Source of the DNA: Nephrocerus scutellatus
Taxonomy: Eukaryota > Arthropoda > Insecta > Diptera > Pipunculidae
Direction of reading: 5' to 3'
DNA length: 64,000 bases
Assembly: GCA_947095585.1 (NCBI GenBank)
Contig: OX352761.1
Span: 63,688,882-63,752,881, forward strand
A program made the position numbers and the translations under genes. Below, piece by piece: positions 46,344-58,134 of this stretch. Under the pieces are notes generated by a model. That model was given only the letters and a program-made list of their open reading frames with translations. It was not told where the DNA came from and searched no databases. Each line of letters starts with the position of its first letter. The first letter of the stretch is position 1.

Positions 46344-47026
46344 ACCGCAAGGGCACTCTGAAGTACAGTGTTGGGTCTGACAACCCCACGGGCCCTAGTC
46401 CGGGGAGTAAAACCACGTCAACAAACCTTGGTTCACCTGCCCCGTGTGATAGTACCATGTGAGGGGCCCTAGCCAGGGTTACGGCGGAGAAGAAGTCACT
46501 GTCAACCTCTCTTGCATGGAAAAACCTGCTCGCCGAGGCTCTGACGACCGAGTAGGAGCGGTATAACTCCCAACCCGCCCGGAGGAAAAGCCGCGGCCAA
46601 CGAGGGAGCGCGGCATTCAATGAATGTATTAAGACTGAGCCCAGTAAGGTCTTAATTATGGTATACTGGAAGCAATCATTTTGATTTGTCAACTCTTGGG
46701 CTGACGTCTGTGGTATTCTGTTACCTGAGTAGGCAAGAGTGAAATTTTGCTGAAATGGCTTTCAGGCTAATGCTACCGGCGCCCCCGTCCCGTTAAAACC
46801 CTGGCAGGACTCAAAGTACGCTCAATGTTACGTCGCTATTAAGTTAGTTGTGTAGGTACAGATGAAAAATTCCTGTCTAACACTGATCTGGCTCTGAACA
46901 CAAGACCCCATAAGGGCTAGTGTCAACCCCCGCATGGCCTCACTGCTTGCATAGATAACCATGGGATCCATAGGTGACTACACACCCGAGCATTGATAAC
47001 GGCTTTGAGTGGGGACCCAATTTACA

Positions 47027-48382
47027 ATGAATTCCCAGAATTTAGGAGGAGGAGAAGTAGAAGGAGTTGTAGGAGAGGAGAATGTGAATTCTTTTAAAAG
47101 GAGTTCGAAGATGGCGAGATCACCAGTGGCCCAAACGTCACAAAGGCGCGAATCACCGGAAACAAGAAAGGTGATAAAGGAAGCCAGCCCAGGCAAATCC
47201 GACTTTCATAAACTAGGAGAGCAGATCAAGGGACTGGTAGAAATGTTGGAAGATGGAAAAAGACGTTCCATCCATCAAGCCATGCGGGATGCGATTGATA
47301 GCATTAAAAACCTCTATGAGTTATCGGCCATCTACGTTAATAACAAGAAGACTAAGGAGAAGATGGTTAATCACACCTCATCTCAAACCTCTCCCTGGCT
47401 CAAAGCTTCAATGGAGCAAAAAAGGAAGCAGCCTATCCACAGCGAAACGCCGAATCCAAAGCGGAGGCAAGAGCAACGCCAGTCCTTACGTAAACCTATG
47501 GTTATAGCGACGGAAGAAAAAAACCAGGAAAAGGGTATTAAAAATGTTAAAAAAACTGGAGAAGGCGAATGGACAAAAGTCGTCGCTAAAACTAAAAATA
47601 AAGTGAAGTCAGACGCATCTGCCAAGAAGTCCGCCGTAAAACAAAAGCCAATTATAAGAAAGGCAAGACCTGACGCCATAGTCATAGAAGCGAAGGGCGA
47701 AATATCCTATGCGCAGATATTGCGCAACGTGAAGGCTGATCCAAAACTAGAAACAATTGGAAAAACAGTATCTAGGATCAGAAGGACACAAAAAGGTGAC
47801 CTCTTAATTCAATTGAAGGACACAAGTGACAAGACAGCGGAATTTAAAAGCGTCATAAGTGAGGCGTTAGGCGAACAAGCAAATGTAAGAACCCTCACCC
47901 AACGCACTAGCATCGAGCTGAAAGACATCGATGAGATCACCACAAAAGAAGACATTTGTGAATCAATCGAAGTCCAAGCCGGAGTCGAAGGCGTTACACC
48001 GTCAGACTTTATATCGCTGAGGAAAGCATATGGTGGAACCCAAACGGCGACTATCAGCCTTCCAAATGAAAAAGCAAAGAAGCTGCTGGAAGCAAAGAAG
48101 ATAAAAATCGGGTGGGTAGTGTGTCGCATCCGCGAACGGACACTCCTCAAAAAGTGCTTCAAATGCCTGGAATTTGGGCACATTGCCAAGCAGTGTAAAA
48201 ACGGAGAAGATCGCTCCAAGCTGTGTAGAAGATGTGGGGATGAGGGCCACATAGCTAAGTCTTGCGCAAAGGAGCCTTCGTGCATGTTCTGTAGAAAGGA
48301 ACACCCAGAAGATGCGAAGCATGTAGCGGGCAGCAGCAAATGCCCAGTCTTTAGGAGAGCTATCGCCAGCAGAAAAGTATGA
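47027..48382 (+). CDS. E5 ORF1, gag-like protein
   Basis: 451 codons from ATG (a GTG lies in frame at 47009). Differs from E1 and E3 ORF1 at a few residues (for example SPVAQ for LPVAQ, KTVSRIRRT). Three C-terminal zinc fingers as in the others. Intact, with TGA overlapping the ORF2 ATG. Confidence 0.87.
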   Translation: MNSQNLGGGEVEGVVGEENVNSFKRSSKMARSPVAQTSQRRESPETRKVIKEASPGKSDFHKLGEQIKGLVEMLEDGKRRSIHQAMRDAIDSIKNLYELSAIYVNNKKTKEKMVNHTSSQTSPWLKASMEQKRKQPIHSETPNPKRRQEQRQSLRKPMVIATEEKNQEKGIKNVKKTGEGEWTKVVAKTKNKVKSDASAKKSAVKQKPIIRKARPDAIVIEAKGEISYAQILRNVKADPKLETIGKTVSRIRRTQKGDLLIQLKDTSDKTAEFKSVISEALGEQANVRTLTQRTSIELKDIDEITTKEDICESIEVQAGVEGVTPSDFISLRKAYGGTQTATISLPNEKAKKLLEAKKIKIGWVVCRIRERTLLKKCFKCLEFGHIAKQCKNGEDRSKLCRRCGDEGHIAKSCAKEPSCMFCRKEHPEDAKHVAGSSKCPVFRRAIASRKV

Positions 48383-51314
48383 AGGTTATCCAGATAAACC
48401 TAAATCACTGCGAGATAGCACAGGATATCCTGTCACAGACGGCTAATGACGAGAGAGCGGACATAATTTTAATAAGCGAACCGTACAAATCTCGTGACAT
48501 CAACGCTTGGGCATGTGACAAAACAGAAAAAGCAGCAATATGGATTTGCGGGAAACATGCCTTCCAAGATGTAGACGGGCAGGCGGAGGGCTTCGTACGG
48601 GCAAAAATAAATGGAATCAACTTTTATAGTTGTTACGCAAGACCCAGCTGGACGATGAGCGAATACTCAGCAATGATAGAAAATTTAATGGCCGATGCTC
48701 GAGGAAGAGCTCCAGTGGTTATAGGCGGAGACTTCAATGCCTGGGCAACAGACTGGGGCAGCAGATTTACTAATATCAGAGGACATTATCTGCTAGAATC
48801 TTTCGCCTCATTAAATATAGGCATAGCTAACACGGGACGAGCAAATACGTATCGCAAAGCAGGAAGGGGATCGATCATCGATATTACCTTCGCTAGCAGT
48901 TCCCTCCTGCGGATGATAAAATGGCGCGTCAGCGAAGACTATACGCACAGCGACCACCAGGCGATTGTAATTGAAATTAAAGAAAAAAAAGCCATGCAAC
49001 GCCCAAAATTAGGGGGGCCTAAATGGAAAGACAAGTTCCTTGATAAAGAAATGTTTGAGGAAATCATAAACTCAAGCTTCCTAATCGAAAGCGGAACATC
49101 TGAGATCCTGTCGCAACAACTTACCAGTATAATCACTACAGCGTGCGACGCAGCTATGCCCAGGAGAAGACCTAGCAAGAGAGGTGAACACTGCTACTGG
49201 TGGAATGAGCAGATAAAAGCACTGAGAGCTGCCTGCTTACAAGCCAGACGTAGAGTGCAGCGATCAAGAAGGGGATCAGACATTCAAGAACGTCTTGATA
49301 TGCTAAGATTAGCTAGACGAAATTTGAAAAATGCAATCAAAGAAAGCAAGTCGAAGTGCTTCAAACGACTATGTGACGAGGCGGACATCAATCCCTGGGG
49401 CACAGCATACAAAATAGTTATGGCAAAGCTAAAAGGCTGTAAGACCCCGCAAATATCATGCCCAACAAAACTTAGGTCCATCGTAGAACACCTATTTCCG
49501 AAAGGACCATATACTATGTGCAACATAATAAGAGAAATTAGCACAGAAAGTATTCCAAGGCTAACAGTTGATGAACTCGTGAACGCAAGTAAAAGAATAC
49601 GAGACAACAAAGCTCCTGGACCCGATGGCATTCCTAATAAAGCATTGAAAGCCGCCATCCGAAGTAGGCCGGACATGTTCATGACATGCATGCAACAGTG
49701 TCTAGATGAAGGAGTTTTCCCTGAACCTTGGAAACTGCAGCATTTAGTATTGCTTCCAAAGGGAAACAAACCACCGGGCGAACCATCATCGTACCGCCCA
49801 ATATGTCTACTAGATACAATGGGAAAGATACTCGAGCGGATCATATATGACAGATTGCTTAATATAGCGGATAATAAAGGAGCACTGTCAGATCATCAGT
49901 TCGGGTTTCGAAAATCGCGCTCGACCGTCGACGCCATAAAGGCGGTGGTCAATATAGCAAAGAATGCGATTGAAGGAAAAAGATGGCGGTGGGGCACAAA
50001 GGAATATTGTGCAGTAGTGACACTGGACATAAAAAACGCCTTTAACTCTGCAAAATGGTCCTCAATAAGAAGATCACTCGCCATAATGGATGCACCATAC
50101 TATATAAGGAAGATAGTGTCAAGCTACTTAAGTTATAGAAGGTTGAGGTACGAAACCAATGAGGGTACAAAGTACTATAACGTCTCCGCAGGAGTCCCAC
50201 AAGGATCGGTGCTGGGTCCCCTTCTATGGAATATTATGTACGATGGAGTTCTAAGACTAGCATTACCACCAGGCGTACAAATATTTGGATTTGCTGACGA
50301 CATCGCCGTTGTCACAGTGTCAAAGACAAACAATGGTATAGAGTCAGCCACGAATGAAGCAGTTGGCCAAATCAAAAAATGGCTAGTATCCGTCGGTCTA
50401 GAATTAGCCGACCATAAAACGGAAGCAGTCCTGATTACCAGCCGGAAAAATATAGAATACATAAATATACGAGTTGGTAACCAGACTATTAGATCAAAGG
50501 ATTTTGTCAAATACCTAGGAGTAATGCTTGACAATAGGCTCCGTTTTAAAATACACGTGGACTACTCGAGCAAAAAGGCTTCCCAGATGCAGGCAGCATT
50601 GTTCCGGATTCTGCCAAACGTTGGAGGACCAGGATATACAAGGAGGGTCCTAAGGTCTAGAGTAGTCAGCTCAGTCCTCCTTTACGCAGCCCCAGTTTGG
50701 GCGGATGCACTGGTGACTAAAGAAATAAGAAGAAACTTATCGTCTATATACCTGCCCTCGTTATAGCAGGAATGGTTCCAGTAGATATCCTCGCAGATGA
50801 AATGCTTAGGATCTACAATAGAAGAGCCTTATCACAACAGGACCAACGAACAATCGAAATGATCAAAGAGGAAGAAAAGGCCACCTCAATGGCTGTGTGG
50901 CAAGACCGGTGGGACATAAGTTTGAAAGGAAGATGGACCTACAAACTGATCCCGAACATTGAGAATTGGGCAAACCGATCTCACGGTAACTGCAACTACC
51001 AATTTACGCAGTTTCTGTCAGGCCATGGCGGCTATCGAAGATATCTTTATCGATTTGGAATCGATAGCTCACCTTTTTGCCCAGATTGTCCGGAACTGGA
51101 AGAAGATACGGAGTATGCAATTTTCCAATGCAGACGCTTCAGAGAATGGAGAAGCAACCTGCCAAGTCCACATGTCCTTTTAGAAGAAATGCAAAGATCC
51201 GAGGATAAGTGGACAGAAGTGTGTGTATTCGTAACGAAAGTGCAAAACGAGCTGCGAAGAATCGAAAATATAAGGCGATCAGCAGCAGCAGAAGATGCAG
51301 AAGGCATAGAGTAA
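48379..51314 (+). pseudogene. E5 ORF2: intact endonuclease and RT, 52-bp deletion in thumb
   Basis: 795 clean codons (48379-50766). The endonuclease spans residues 1-200, with GGDFNAW at 116-122 and SDHQA at 191-195. The RT has APGPDG near 412, YRPI near 472, FGFRKSRSTVD near 508, GVPQGSVLGP near 605, catalytic FADD at 638-641 and KYLGVMLDNRL after it. At 50751 a 52-bp deletion relative to E4 shifts the frame, and stops follow. The remaining C terminus (50772-51314), including the CPDCPELEEDTEY finger, is in another frame. The final histidine of this finger is changed to tyrosine. Confidence 0.92.
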
Positions 51315-51511
51315 TCTGCTAACCAGCCCCGTGATGTAATACCTAACGGCAGTCCCATGGGGAGAGTGGTTGAAGTGTGTAAGGAGGGTTTAGTACGTAT
51401 GCGTAATTCCTGGTACGAACATTCAGGTTTACGAATCGTGCATGCTAGTACCCCTGGAGGGCTCTACTGGTATCTTTTAGAAGATTGCCCACCTTTGGCA
51501 CAGCCATAAAA

Positions 51512-51515
<4 letters not shown>

Positions 51516-51545
<30 letters not shown>

Positions 51546-51957
51546 GTGCTCGTTTTGTGGCAAAATCATTCACCAAGTGACGCAGCGACAGCGAACAGCG
51601 CTGCCCACAAAGTACAGAGCTCAGACTTTGCCGTGATCTGATGCGATATAGCGATATTTAAAAATTGTATATGGGGGTCCCTAGGGGGCCGATCACTCCA
51701 AATTTTTACAAAAAGTGTTTTTCATCGAAGACACACATGTGTACAAAATTTAAAGAAAATCGGATAAAATTTTGTAAAATATTTGTATGGGAGCCCCCCG
51801 AATTCGAGGTCCCAGGGGCCTCAAATTTTAACAGAAAGTATTATTGGAAGTGGTGGGAAGTGGGAAATTGATCGCAAGTTTCCATGATTCCATGACACAC
51901 AAATCCACAAACAAACCCACAAACAAACGGGCAAGTGAAGTTAATATAGAGAGTTCA
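51516..51957 (+). repeat. (CA)n and dispersed repeat, copy 5, right edge of array
   Basis: (CA)n to 51541, then TGCGTGCTCG and the body as in copy 1, with a tail of CAAACCCA-like short repeats near 51900-51935 and the end GTTAATATAGAG. The CR1-like RT begins right after it on the minus strand. Confidence 0.8.
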
Positions 51958-52830
51958 AAAATGAGAAATAGTGTCGGGGACAGAACAGAGCCCTGGGGAA
52001 CGCCAGCATTTATGTGTTGTATTTCAGACTAGAAACCGTCCAAAACAACTTGAATTGAGCTGTCCAAAAGATAGCTTCTAATCCAATTAAGCAGTTTTTC
52101 ATCGACACCATAAGCACGCATTTTGGACTAAAGAACTTGATGCCAAACTCTGTCAAATGCTTTGGAAATATCGAGAGCAATAGCTTTGCTTTCACCAAAT
52201 TGATGCAAAGACCGGTTCCACTATTCGGTGAGATATACCATCAAATCACCAGTGGAAAGTTGCCCACGAAACCCGTACTGCCGGTCACTAAGGATTTCAT
52301 TGGTTTCAAAATATTTCATGAGCTGAAAATTGATCAGCGTTTCCATGACCTTGGAAAGAATGGATGTAAGTGCTATGGGTCGGTATAAAGAAGGAGACGA
52401 CGGCTCGCTTTTTTGGGTATTGGCTGTACAAAGGGTGTTTTCCAACTTCTCGGGAATAGTCCAGAAGAATAGGATAGATGGAAAAGCTTACGCAATGGTA
52501 ATGCCAGCTTGGAAGAACACCTCTTCAGAACTAATGGGGAAATACCATCTAGCCCAGCCGATTTGTGAATGTTGAGATCGTTTAAAACTCTAGCAACTGC
52601 ACGAGTACGAATGAAGATCTGTCCCATAGAGTGTTCAATACTCGGAGGTGCAGGCGGCATCAATTCACAATCTGGAAGCGTGGAGCTGGCTGCAAAATGT
52701 GCAGCAAACTGATTGGCTTTGTCTTTAGAGTTGACAACTGGAGTGTCATTATAAATGAGCGTTGGAACTGACGACGAAGCTGTATTTTTGATTCTTTTCA
52801 CGAATGAACAAAAAATGTAACTACCTTTGG
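51958..52830 (-). pseudogene. CR1/Jockey-like RT N-terminal half
   Basis: Minus strand, three frames. 52801-52373: NTASSSVPTLIYND, then LNIHKSAGLDGISPLVLK and SWKTPFVQPIPKK. 52445-52221: LYRPIALTSILSKVME and LSDRQYGFRG. 52210-51958: LDISKAFDRVWH and GVPQGSVLSP, ending at the dispersed repeat. FADD is absent, because it lies in the next half. The C-terminal half with the right start is at 32763 on the same strand, 19 kb away, on the other side of the R1-clade array. Frameshifts near 52420 and 52215. Confidence 0.85.
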
Positions 52831-53150
52831 GACATTGTAGTATTTCTTAGCTCTCTAGGACGCGTGAAAGTTGTAAAAAATGACCTGCAAGAACTTGAAA
52901 CAGACAAGTTAAATATATGATTTTAAAAATAGGAAGACATATAGATACTCATATGTATCGTCAGATACTCTATGTACTAATTTTTTATGATTTTACAAAA
53001 TAGGATAACAAAATCTCGAAATTCGTCTAAACTTCTACCTACACGTTAAATAAATGTACAACTATTTTCAATATGTCTTATCGTAATTTATTTCTAATAA
53101 GTTATTGATGATATCTTTTTAAAGTTCTTTATTTCATTTGTCTGTTATAG
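52831..53150 (+). other. ClC-a intron, no gene seen
   Basis: AT-rich, with no ORF. Ends in a splice acceptor TCTGTTATAG at 53150. Confidence 0.6.
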
Positions 53151-53385
53151 TCGATTTCTTTACCCAGGCTTTATTGCTTTGATGGTATCCACAATAACTT
53201 TTCCTGTGGGAATTGGTAAATTTGTTGCTGGTGAGCTAAGCACTCATGAACAAGTAACACAACTTTTTAGCAACTTTACATGGACTCGTAATGAATTAAC
53301 AGTCGAGCAGGCTGCTATTGTTTCCCATTGGATTACGAATTACACAAATGTGTTTATTAACCTGATTTGTTACATTTTGTTTACG
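53151..53385 (+). CDS. ClC-a: ClC-a-type chloride channel, exon (membrane part 1)
   Basis: Acceptor TTATAG|T and donor ACG|GTAAG. The coding frame starts with one base of a split codon, then RFLYPGFIALMVSTITFP. Encodes membrane helices of the CLC family (TFPVGIGKFVAGELSTHEQV), then a loop with an N-T glycosylation site (NFTW) and a helix before the exon end. CLC channels are dimeric chloride channels of the plasma membrane; the insect ClC-a group corresponds to mammalian ClC-1/ClC-2. Upstream exons, including the gating-glutamate exon, are not in this window. Part of one gene with 53444-54096 and 54154-54574. Confidence 0.88.
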
Positions 53386-53443
53386 GTAAGAAACACTTAA
53401 ATTCATTTAAAAAGCTAATTTTGATATTTCAAAGCGTTTACAG

Positions 53444-54096
53444 TTTTGCTTCTCGATCATCGCGTCAACAATTCCTGTGCCATCTGGTATTTTCATTCCT
53501 GTGTTTAAAATTGGCGCTGGATTGGGTCGTTTGGTTGGAGAAAGCATGCATCTTTGGTTTCCAAATGGAGTGCGCTATGGAGGCCGAGTTTCTTTAATAC
53601 TGCCAGGAGGATACGCCGTTGTTGGAGCTGCTGCATTTTCTGGGGCTGTCACACATACAGTTTCTGTCGCAATAATTATTTTTGAAATGACCGGCCAAAT
53701 AACCCATGTAGTTCCTGTTATGATTGCAGTATTAATTTCAAATGCTGTAGCTTCCTTGTTGCAATCATCCATGTATGATAGTATAATAGTGATCAAAAAA
53801 CTACCTTACTTACCAGACTTGTTGCCGTCAAGTTCTAGAATGTATAGCATATACGTTGAAGATTTTATGATCAGAGACGTAATATATGTTTGGCAAGGAA
53901 TAACATTTCAAAAGTTAAAAGATATTTTAAAAACTAACAAAACACTAAGAAGCCTTCCCTTGGTTGACAATCCAGAAAACATGATATTATTGGGCTCAGT
54001 TCAGCGGTATGATCTTATTAAGATGATAAAAAGTCACATCGGTCGTGATAAAAGAATGAATATAGCACAAAAATTGCAAAAAGAAGCTGTTGATAG
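53444..54096 (+). CDS. ClC-a: ClC-a-type chloride channel, exon (pore helices and CBS1)
   Basis: Acceptor TTTACAG|TTTTGC; donor is the weaker AG|GTTGGT at 54097, chosen because it keeps frame with the next exon (a stronger GTAAG at 54115 does not). Contains the CLC selectivity motif PSGIFIPVFKIGAG, the GGYAVVGAAAFSG segment, FEMTGQITHVVPVM, and the pore tyrosine region YDSII. CBS1 starts near SIYVEDFMIRDV and ends LLGSVQRYDLIK. No lesion. Together with the neighbours this is clearly an active, conserved host gene. Confidence 0.92.
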
Positions 54097-54153
54097 GTTG
54101 GTACTATATATACACGTAAGAAATATATTGTTACAGTAGCATTTATTTTACAG

Positions 54154-54574
54154 GAAAAGATTTGAGCGTGAATTGAAGTTAATCAAGCCCTCACGGTTTG
54201 AAGTACTGCCAGCACCTGATATATTAAGCTTAAGAGAAATAGCAAACGAAGTATTGCCTCAACAATCTAAACAACGTCAAAAAAACATAAACTATTCATT
54301 CGATCAGCCAAAGAAATCCATATTAAAGAAAACGAATTCATTTAATTTAAAGGCGTTTACACCTATTACTGCTTACAGTGCAGCAAATACGCCTTATTAC
54401 ACCATTACAGGAACTGAATGTCGTATACGATCTGCATTTGATGCTATTTTTAAAAAAGCTGCAACTCTTCAAGATATAACGCCAGATCCAGATTTGATGT
54501 CTATATCACCAATTACTAGTTCCTATGAAATTCAAGTAAATAGTATACCTGGAATATCGAAGAAAGTTCAATTG
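54154..54574 (+). CDS. ClC-a: ClC-a-type chloride channel, exon (CBS linker)
   Basis: Acceptor TTTTACAG|GAAAAGA; donor TTG|GTATGA. Encodes the linker between CBS1 and CBS2: SRFEVLPAPDILSLREIA, KKSILKKTNSFNLK, then FRIRSAFDAIFKK-like and TLQDITPDPD segments, and ends SKKVQL. The following intron begins at 54575 and is interrupted by a 4.5-kb gypsy element at 54668. The last exon(s), with CBS2, are not seen and must lie beyond. Confidence 0.9.
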
Positions 54575-54667
54575 GTATGATACATTTTTCTTAGTTCTTA
54601 TTTGCTGCAAGGCAGTCGTTGATTTTAGGAGCGGTATTTGTCCATAGATTTTTGGTTTTTATCTTTT

Positions 54668-54837
54668 TGATAAATCTGGGATAACCCTAATGTTGTAGAA
54701 CGGAAGAAGAACACGCTGGTTCAAAGTGACAGCAAAGAATGAATTTTATTTTCATATGTGTGGTTATGGTAATTAACAATAACGACTTAGAATACATTCA
54801 CAATAGCATTTGGTACATTTCTTTTCCATATCTGACA
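54668..54837 (-). repeat. 3' LTR of the gypsy (Mag-like) element
   Basis: 170 bp, TGATAAATCTGGG to CATATCTGACA on the plus strand. It differs from the 5' LTR by a few substitutions and a 5-bp length difference, so the insertion is not recent. Confidence 0.92.
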
Positions 54838-54854
54838 GTCTTCCCCCACAAATC

Positions 54855-56339
54855 TTAGGAAGCTTGGTATGGCACAACTGCTTTACGAACCCTCTTAGAC
54901 CTTCGTATCTCAACGTGTTGTTGCCTTTTTTCCCAAACCCCGTTCGGTGAGTAAGGCTCTATTGGTGCGTGTGATGCATCAATAGAAGTTGCCGGGCTAC
55001 TAGTCTCTGTCTCTGCTGCTTCTTCAATACTATCTTCGGATCTCTTGGGTTTGGACAAATTCTTGTTTCCTCCCAATGGACTAGCAGTCACCGTCGGTGG
55101 GCTATCTATTGAATAAGAAATTGGTTGACAATGGGAAATATTACCTTCAACACCCGTGGATCTCATTTGGTCGATATGCCTCCGAAATGAAATACCATCC
55201 ACATCCACTAGGTAATGCAGATGTCCATCTCTTTTTCGAACTTTTCCGAACTTCCATTTGCACTCCTTGTTTTGGTGGTAGCGAATTTGGACCAAATCTC
55301 CAATGTCAAAACTTCGTTTGCACTCAGGGGTCCTATCACTCTCTTCATTGTTTGAAGATTTTAGCAGGTCTATCCTGGTACGAAAATTCAATTTCAGCAT
55401 CATATCAGCTGGGCTTTTCCCGGTTGTTGTAGATGGGGTCTTTCTGTACTGAATAAGTAGACGATGTAATTTCGTGTGGAAGTCTCCAGAGTCATTCAAC
55501 GATGATCGTAAACCATTTTTTAAAATCTGAAAAAAGCGCTCTGCTTGACCATTTGTTGATGGATGAGCTGGTGAAGTAAACTTGTGGCTTATGTTGTTGT
55601 ATTTCAAAAAATCTCGAAATTCTTTGGATGTAAAATTAGTGCCATTATCCGACACAAGCGTAATTGGAATACAAAACCTGGCAAATACTTCCCTTAATGC
55701 ACGTAGTGTAATACGGTTCATCGGAAAAACCTCCAACCATTTAGTTTTCGCATCTACAATCACTAAGAAGTAACGCTCCATGACAGGACCCGCGAAGTCG
55801 ACGTGTAATCGCTGCCAAAGTTTAGCTGGTACTTCCCATGGATGATTCGGAACTTTCATTGGCTCCGTTAATACTTTCGCACAATCACGACAGCTTTTTG
55901 CTAATTCCTCAATATCGCGATCAAATCCGGGCCAATAACAGTAACTCCTTGCTAGCGCTTTCATGTTTGTAATTCCTATATGAGCCGAATGTATTTCTTT
56001 AAGAACTTGCGAACGTAGCGAAACAGGAATTACGATTCGTATTCCTCGATAAATGCATCCATCATGCAGCATCAGCTCGCTTTCCATACTTTTGTGCGAC
56101 GAATTCTTTAAAGTCTCTCCTGTTTGAAGTTGAATCATTAATAATGGCAACTCTTTGTCAATCTTGGTTTCCTTTAATATCTCTTTATTAGTGATAGGTA
56201 AAATATCTTCCCACAATTGGTAGATCTCGTAAGTTTCGGAAGCTTTACTTTGTTCTTCTACTGGGTTTCTGGAAAGAAAATCTGCATTAGTATGTTCCTT
56301 GGTACTTTTGTATTTAATGATGTAGTCAAATCCACTCAA
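54855..56339 (-). CDS. gypsy (Mag-like) RNase H end and integrase
   Basis: 494-codon minus frame. N terminus is the end of RNase H (FLSGFDYIIKYKSTKEHTNA, DFLSRNP). Then the integrase: a zinc-binding HH-CC region (HSAHIG, YCYWPGF, CRDC), and the DDE core with VDFAGP (D), VSDNGTNFTS (D) and NGQAERFFQILK (E), followed by a GPY/F-like C-terminal region and a serine/threonine-rich tail. The frame is intact, but the upstream parts are broken, so it would be made only if the lesions were bypassed. As such it is a remnant. Confidence 0.85.
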   Translation of the reverse strand: MSGFDYIIKYKSTKEHTNADFLSRNPVEEQSKASETYEIYQLWEDILPITNKEILKETKIDKELPLLMIQLQTGETLKNSSHKSMESELMLHDGCIYRGIRIVIPVSLRSQVLKEIHSAHIGITNMKALARSYCYWPGFDRDIEELAKSCRDCAKVLTEPMKVPNHPWEVPAKLWQRLHVDFAGPVMERYFLVIVDAKTKWLEVFPMNRITLRALREVFARFCIPITLVSDNGTNFTSKEFRDFLKYNNISHKFTSPAHPSTNGQAERFFQILKNGLRSSLNDSGDFHTKLHRLLIQYRKTPSTTTGKSPADMMLKLNFRTRIDLLKSSNNEESDRTPECKRSFDIGDLVQIRYHQNKECKWKFGKVRKRDGHLHYLVDVDGISFRRHIDQMRSTGVEGNISHCQPISYSIDSPPTVTASPLGGNKNLSKPKRSEDSIEEAAETETSSPATSIDASHAPIEPYSPNGVWEKRQQHVEIRRSKRVRKAVVPYQAS

Positions 56340-58134
56340 AAATAAGGCGTAGTGTAATAGCCTCTGGGCTGTAAGTAATGGTAGATTTTTTTCGGGGTTG
56401 AATATTGAGACGAGAGGCTTATTATTCGTAACGAGTGTAAACTTCCTTCCATATCAGTAGTAAAAAAACGTATGCATTCCCCAGTAGATTGCTGTCGCTT
56501 CCTTATCCAATTGTCTATAATTTGCTTCAGCTTCACTCAGACTTCTTGATGCGAAGGCAATTGGCCTTTCACCCCTTTTACTAACATGGGAAAGTATCGC
56601 CGAAAGTCCGATAGGTGAGGCATCCGTTGCCAGAAAGAGCGGTAAATTTTCATCAAAGGGGGCCAGCACATTCTCACTCATAATCTCCTTTTTAAGTTTT
56701 TCGAACGAATGCTGACATTCTGAAGTCCAAATAAATTTTTAATCCTTCCTTAACAATTGGTAAAGCGGATGTAATTTTGTTGATAAGTCCGGTATGAATT
56801 TGTGGTAGTAATTTACCATGCCAATAAATTGGTGTAACTGAGTTATTTCAGCTGGTGGCTTGATTTTAGAAATTGCGCAAATTTTCTCTGGTGTTTTGCG
56901 TAGTCCATCTTTGCTGATCATATGCCCCAGGTATACGACTTTTTTTGAAATAGCTTGCATTTGGATTTATTCAAATGTAGAATGAATGTGTTCAGCTTAC
57001 TGAGTAAGAGATTGCATCTACGAAATGTCTCACCAATGGTTCTGCCCATTACAATGATGTCGTCGAAAAAACAGGCAGTGCCCTCAAGATCGTTAATTAT
57101 GTGTTCATCCATAAACCTTTTCCATATATTTGGTGCAGTCTTGATGCCAAACATGAGTTTGTTTACTTTGTACAGACCCTTGGTTGTGCTTACCGTCTAT
57201 AGAAGTGCACTATCCTCGGTCATGCTAAGATGTAAATAGGCTTTATATATGTCAAAAGTGCAGTAATATTCACCGTATTTGAGTTTCTGGTACAAATCAT
57301 CAATCTTCGGAATAGGGTATTTGTCGTTCATTATAAGTTTATTAAGTGTGACTTTGTAGTCGGCACACAAACGTATCGTTTTGTCAGATTTGATAACCGG
57401 AACGATCGGTGTTCCCCAATCGGAGTGTGTAACTTTCTTGAGAATGCCATCGCACTCTAGCCTTGTAATTTCTTCTTCTATTAAGGGTCGTATTGCATAT
57501 GGTACTGCCCTAGGCTTAACGAAAATCGGCGTCGTACCTTCACGAAGTTTTAGAATTCCCTTAATATTAGGAATCGTTCCAATTTTTGATTCAAAAATTT
57601 CTCTGTGATTTTCAAAAATTTGCTGCTTCATCAAAGTTAAAACTCGATCTGTAAATGTATCAACTGAATTAATTTGTAAAAGGCCAAGTGCATTTACCCA
57701 TTCTCTTCCCAAACGGTTCCTTTACAATGTATAGGTCGCACCTTACATTCCGTTTCTCGTATTCAGACTTACCAAATGCAGGAAAAGTGTTATTATTGTA
57801 TGTTTTGAGCATTATTTTTGTTGGTACAATTTTTGCGTTTGGCCAGTGGGCAGTGAAAGTGTCATAATTCATGACAGATATCGCTGCTCCGGTGTCAAAT
57901 TCCATTGTAATATCTTTATGATTAATTTTTAGGGTTATGTAGTACTTCCCACCTTGTATATTAAATAATCTATTTTTCTTAATGGAACATGTGCTTCGAT
58001 TATTTTCTTTGGCAAAATTAAGCACGTTTAACTCAAACGGCCTATGATTATCTTCTTGACATTCTTTATAATCAGCTTGTGAGACTTGCAGTGTATTCGT
58101 CTCTCGATGAATTGATTGTGATCGCATGCACACT
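56340..58134 (-). pseudogene. gypsy (Mag-like) protease, RT and RNase H with stops and shifts
   Basis: Minus strand. Protease (58133-57669): FDTGAAISVM. RT (57712-56739): EITRLECDGIL, VPVIKSDKTIRLCADYK, FDIYKAYLHL, a stop at 57197, FFDDIIVMGR, then a frame change near 56955 and VYLGHMISKDGL. RNase H (56681-56340): LFLATDASPIG and FASRSLSEAE, with stops at 56739 and 56454. A frame change near 57700 joins protease to RT. No full polyprotein is possible. Confidence 0.85.

Larger units (their letters stand above)
46344..51515 (+). mobile_element. R1-clade LINE copy E5, full length
   Basis: 5' end ACCGCAAGGGCAC; ORF1 47027-48382 intact; ORF2 48379 onward broken once; 3' end CACAGCCAT with 8 A. 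Followed by (CA)n and TGCGTGCTCG of the dispersed repeat. It is the best reference copy for the endonuclease and RT. Confidence 0.93.
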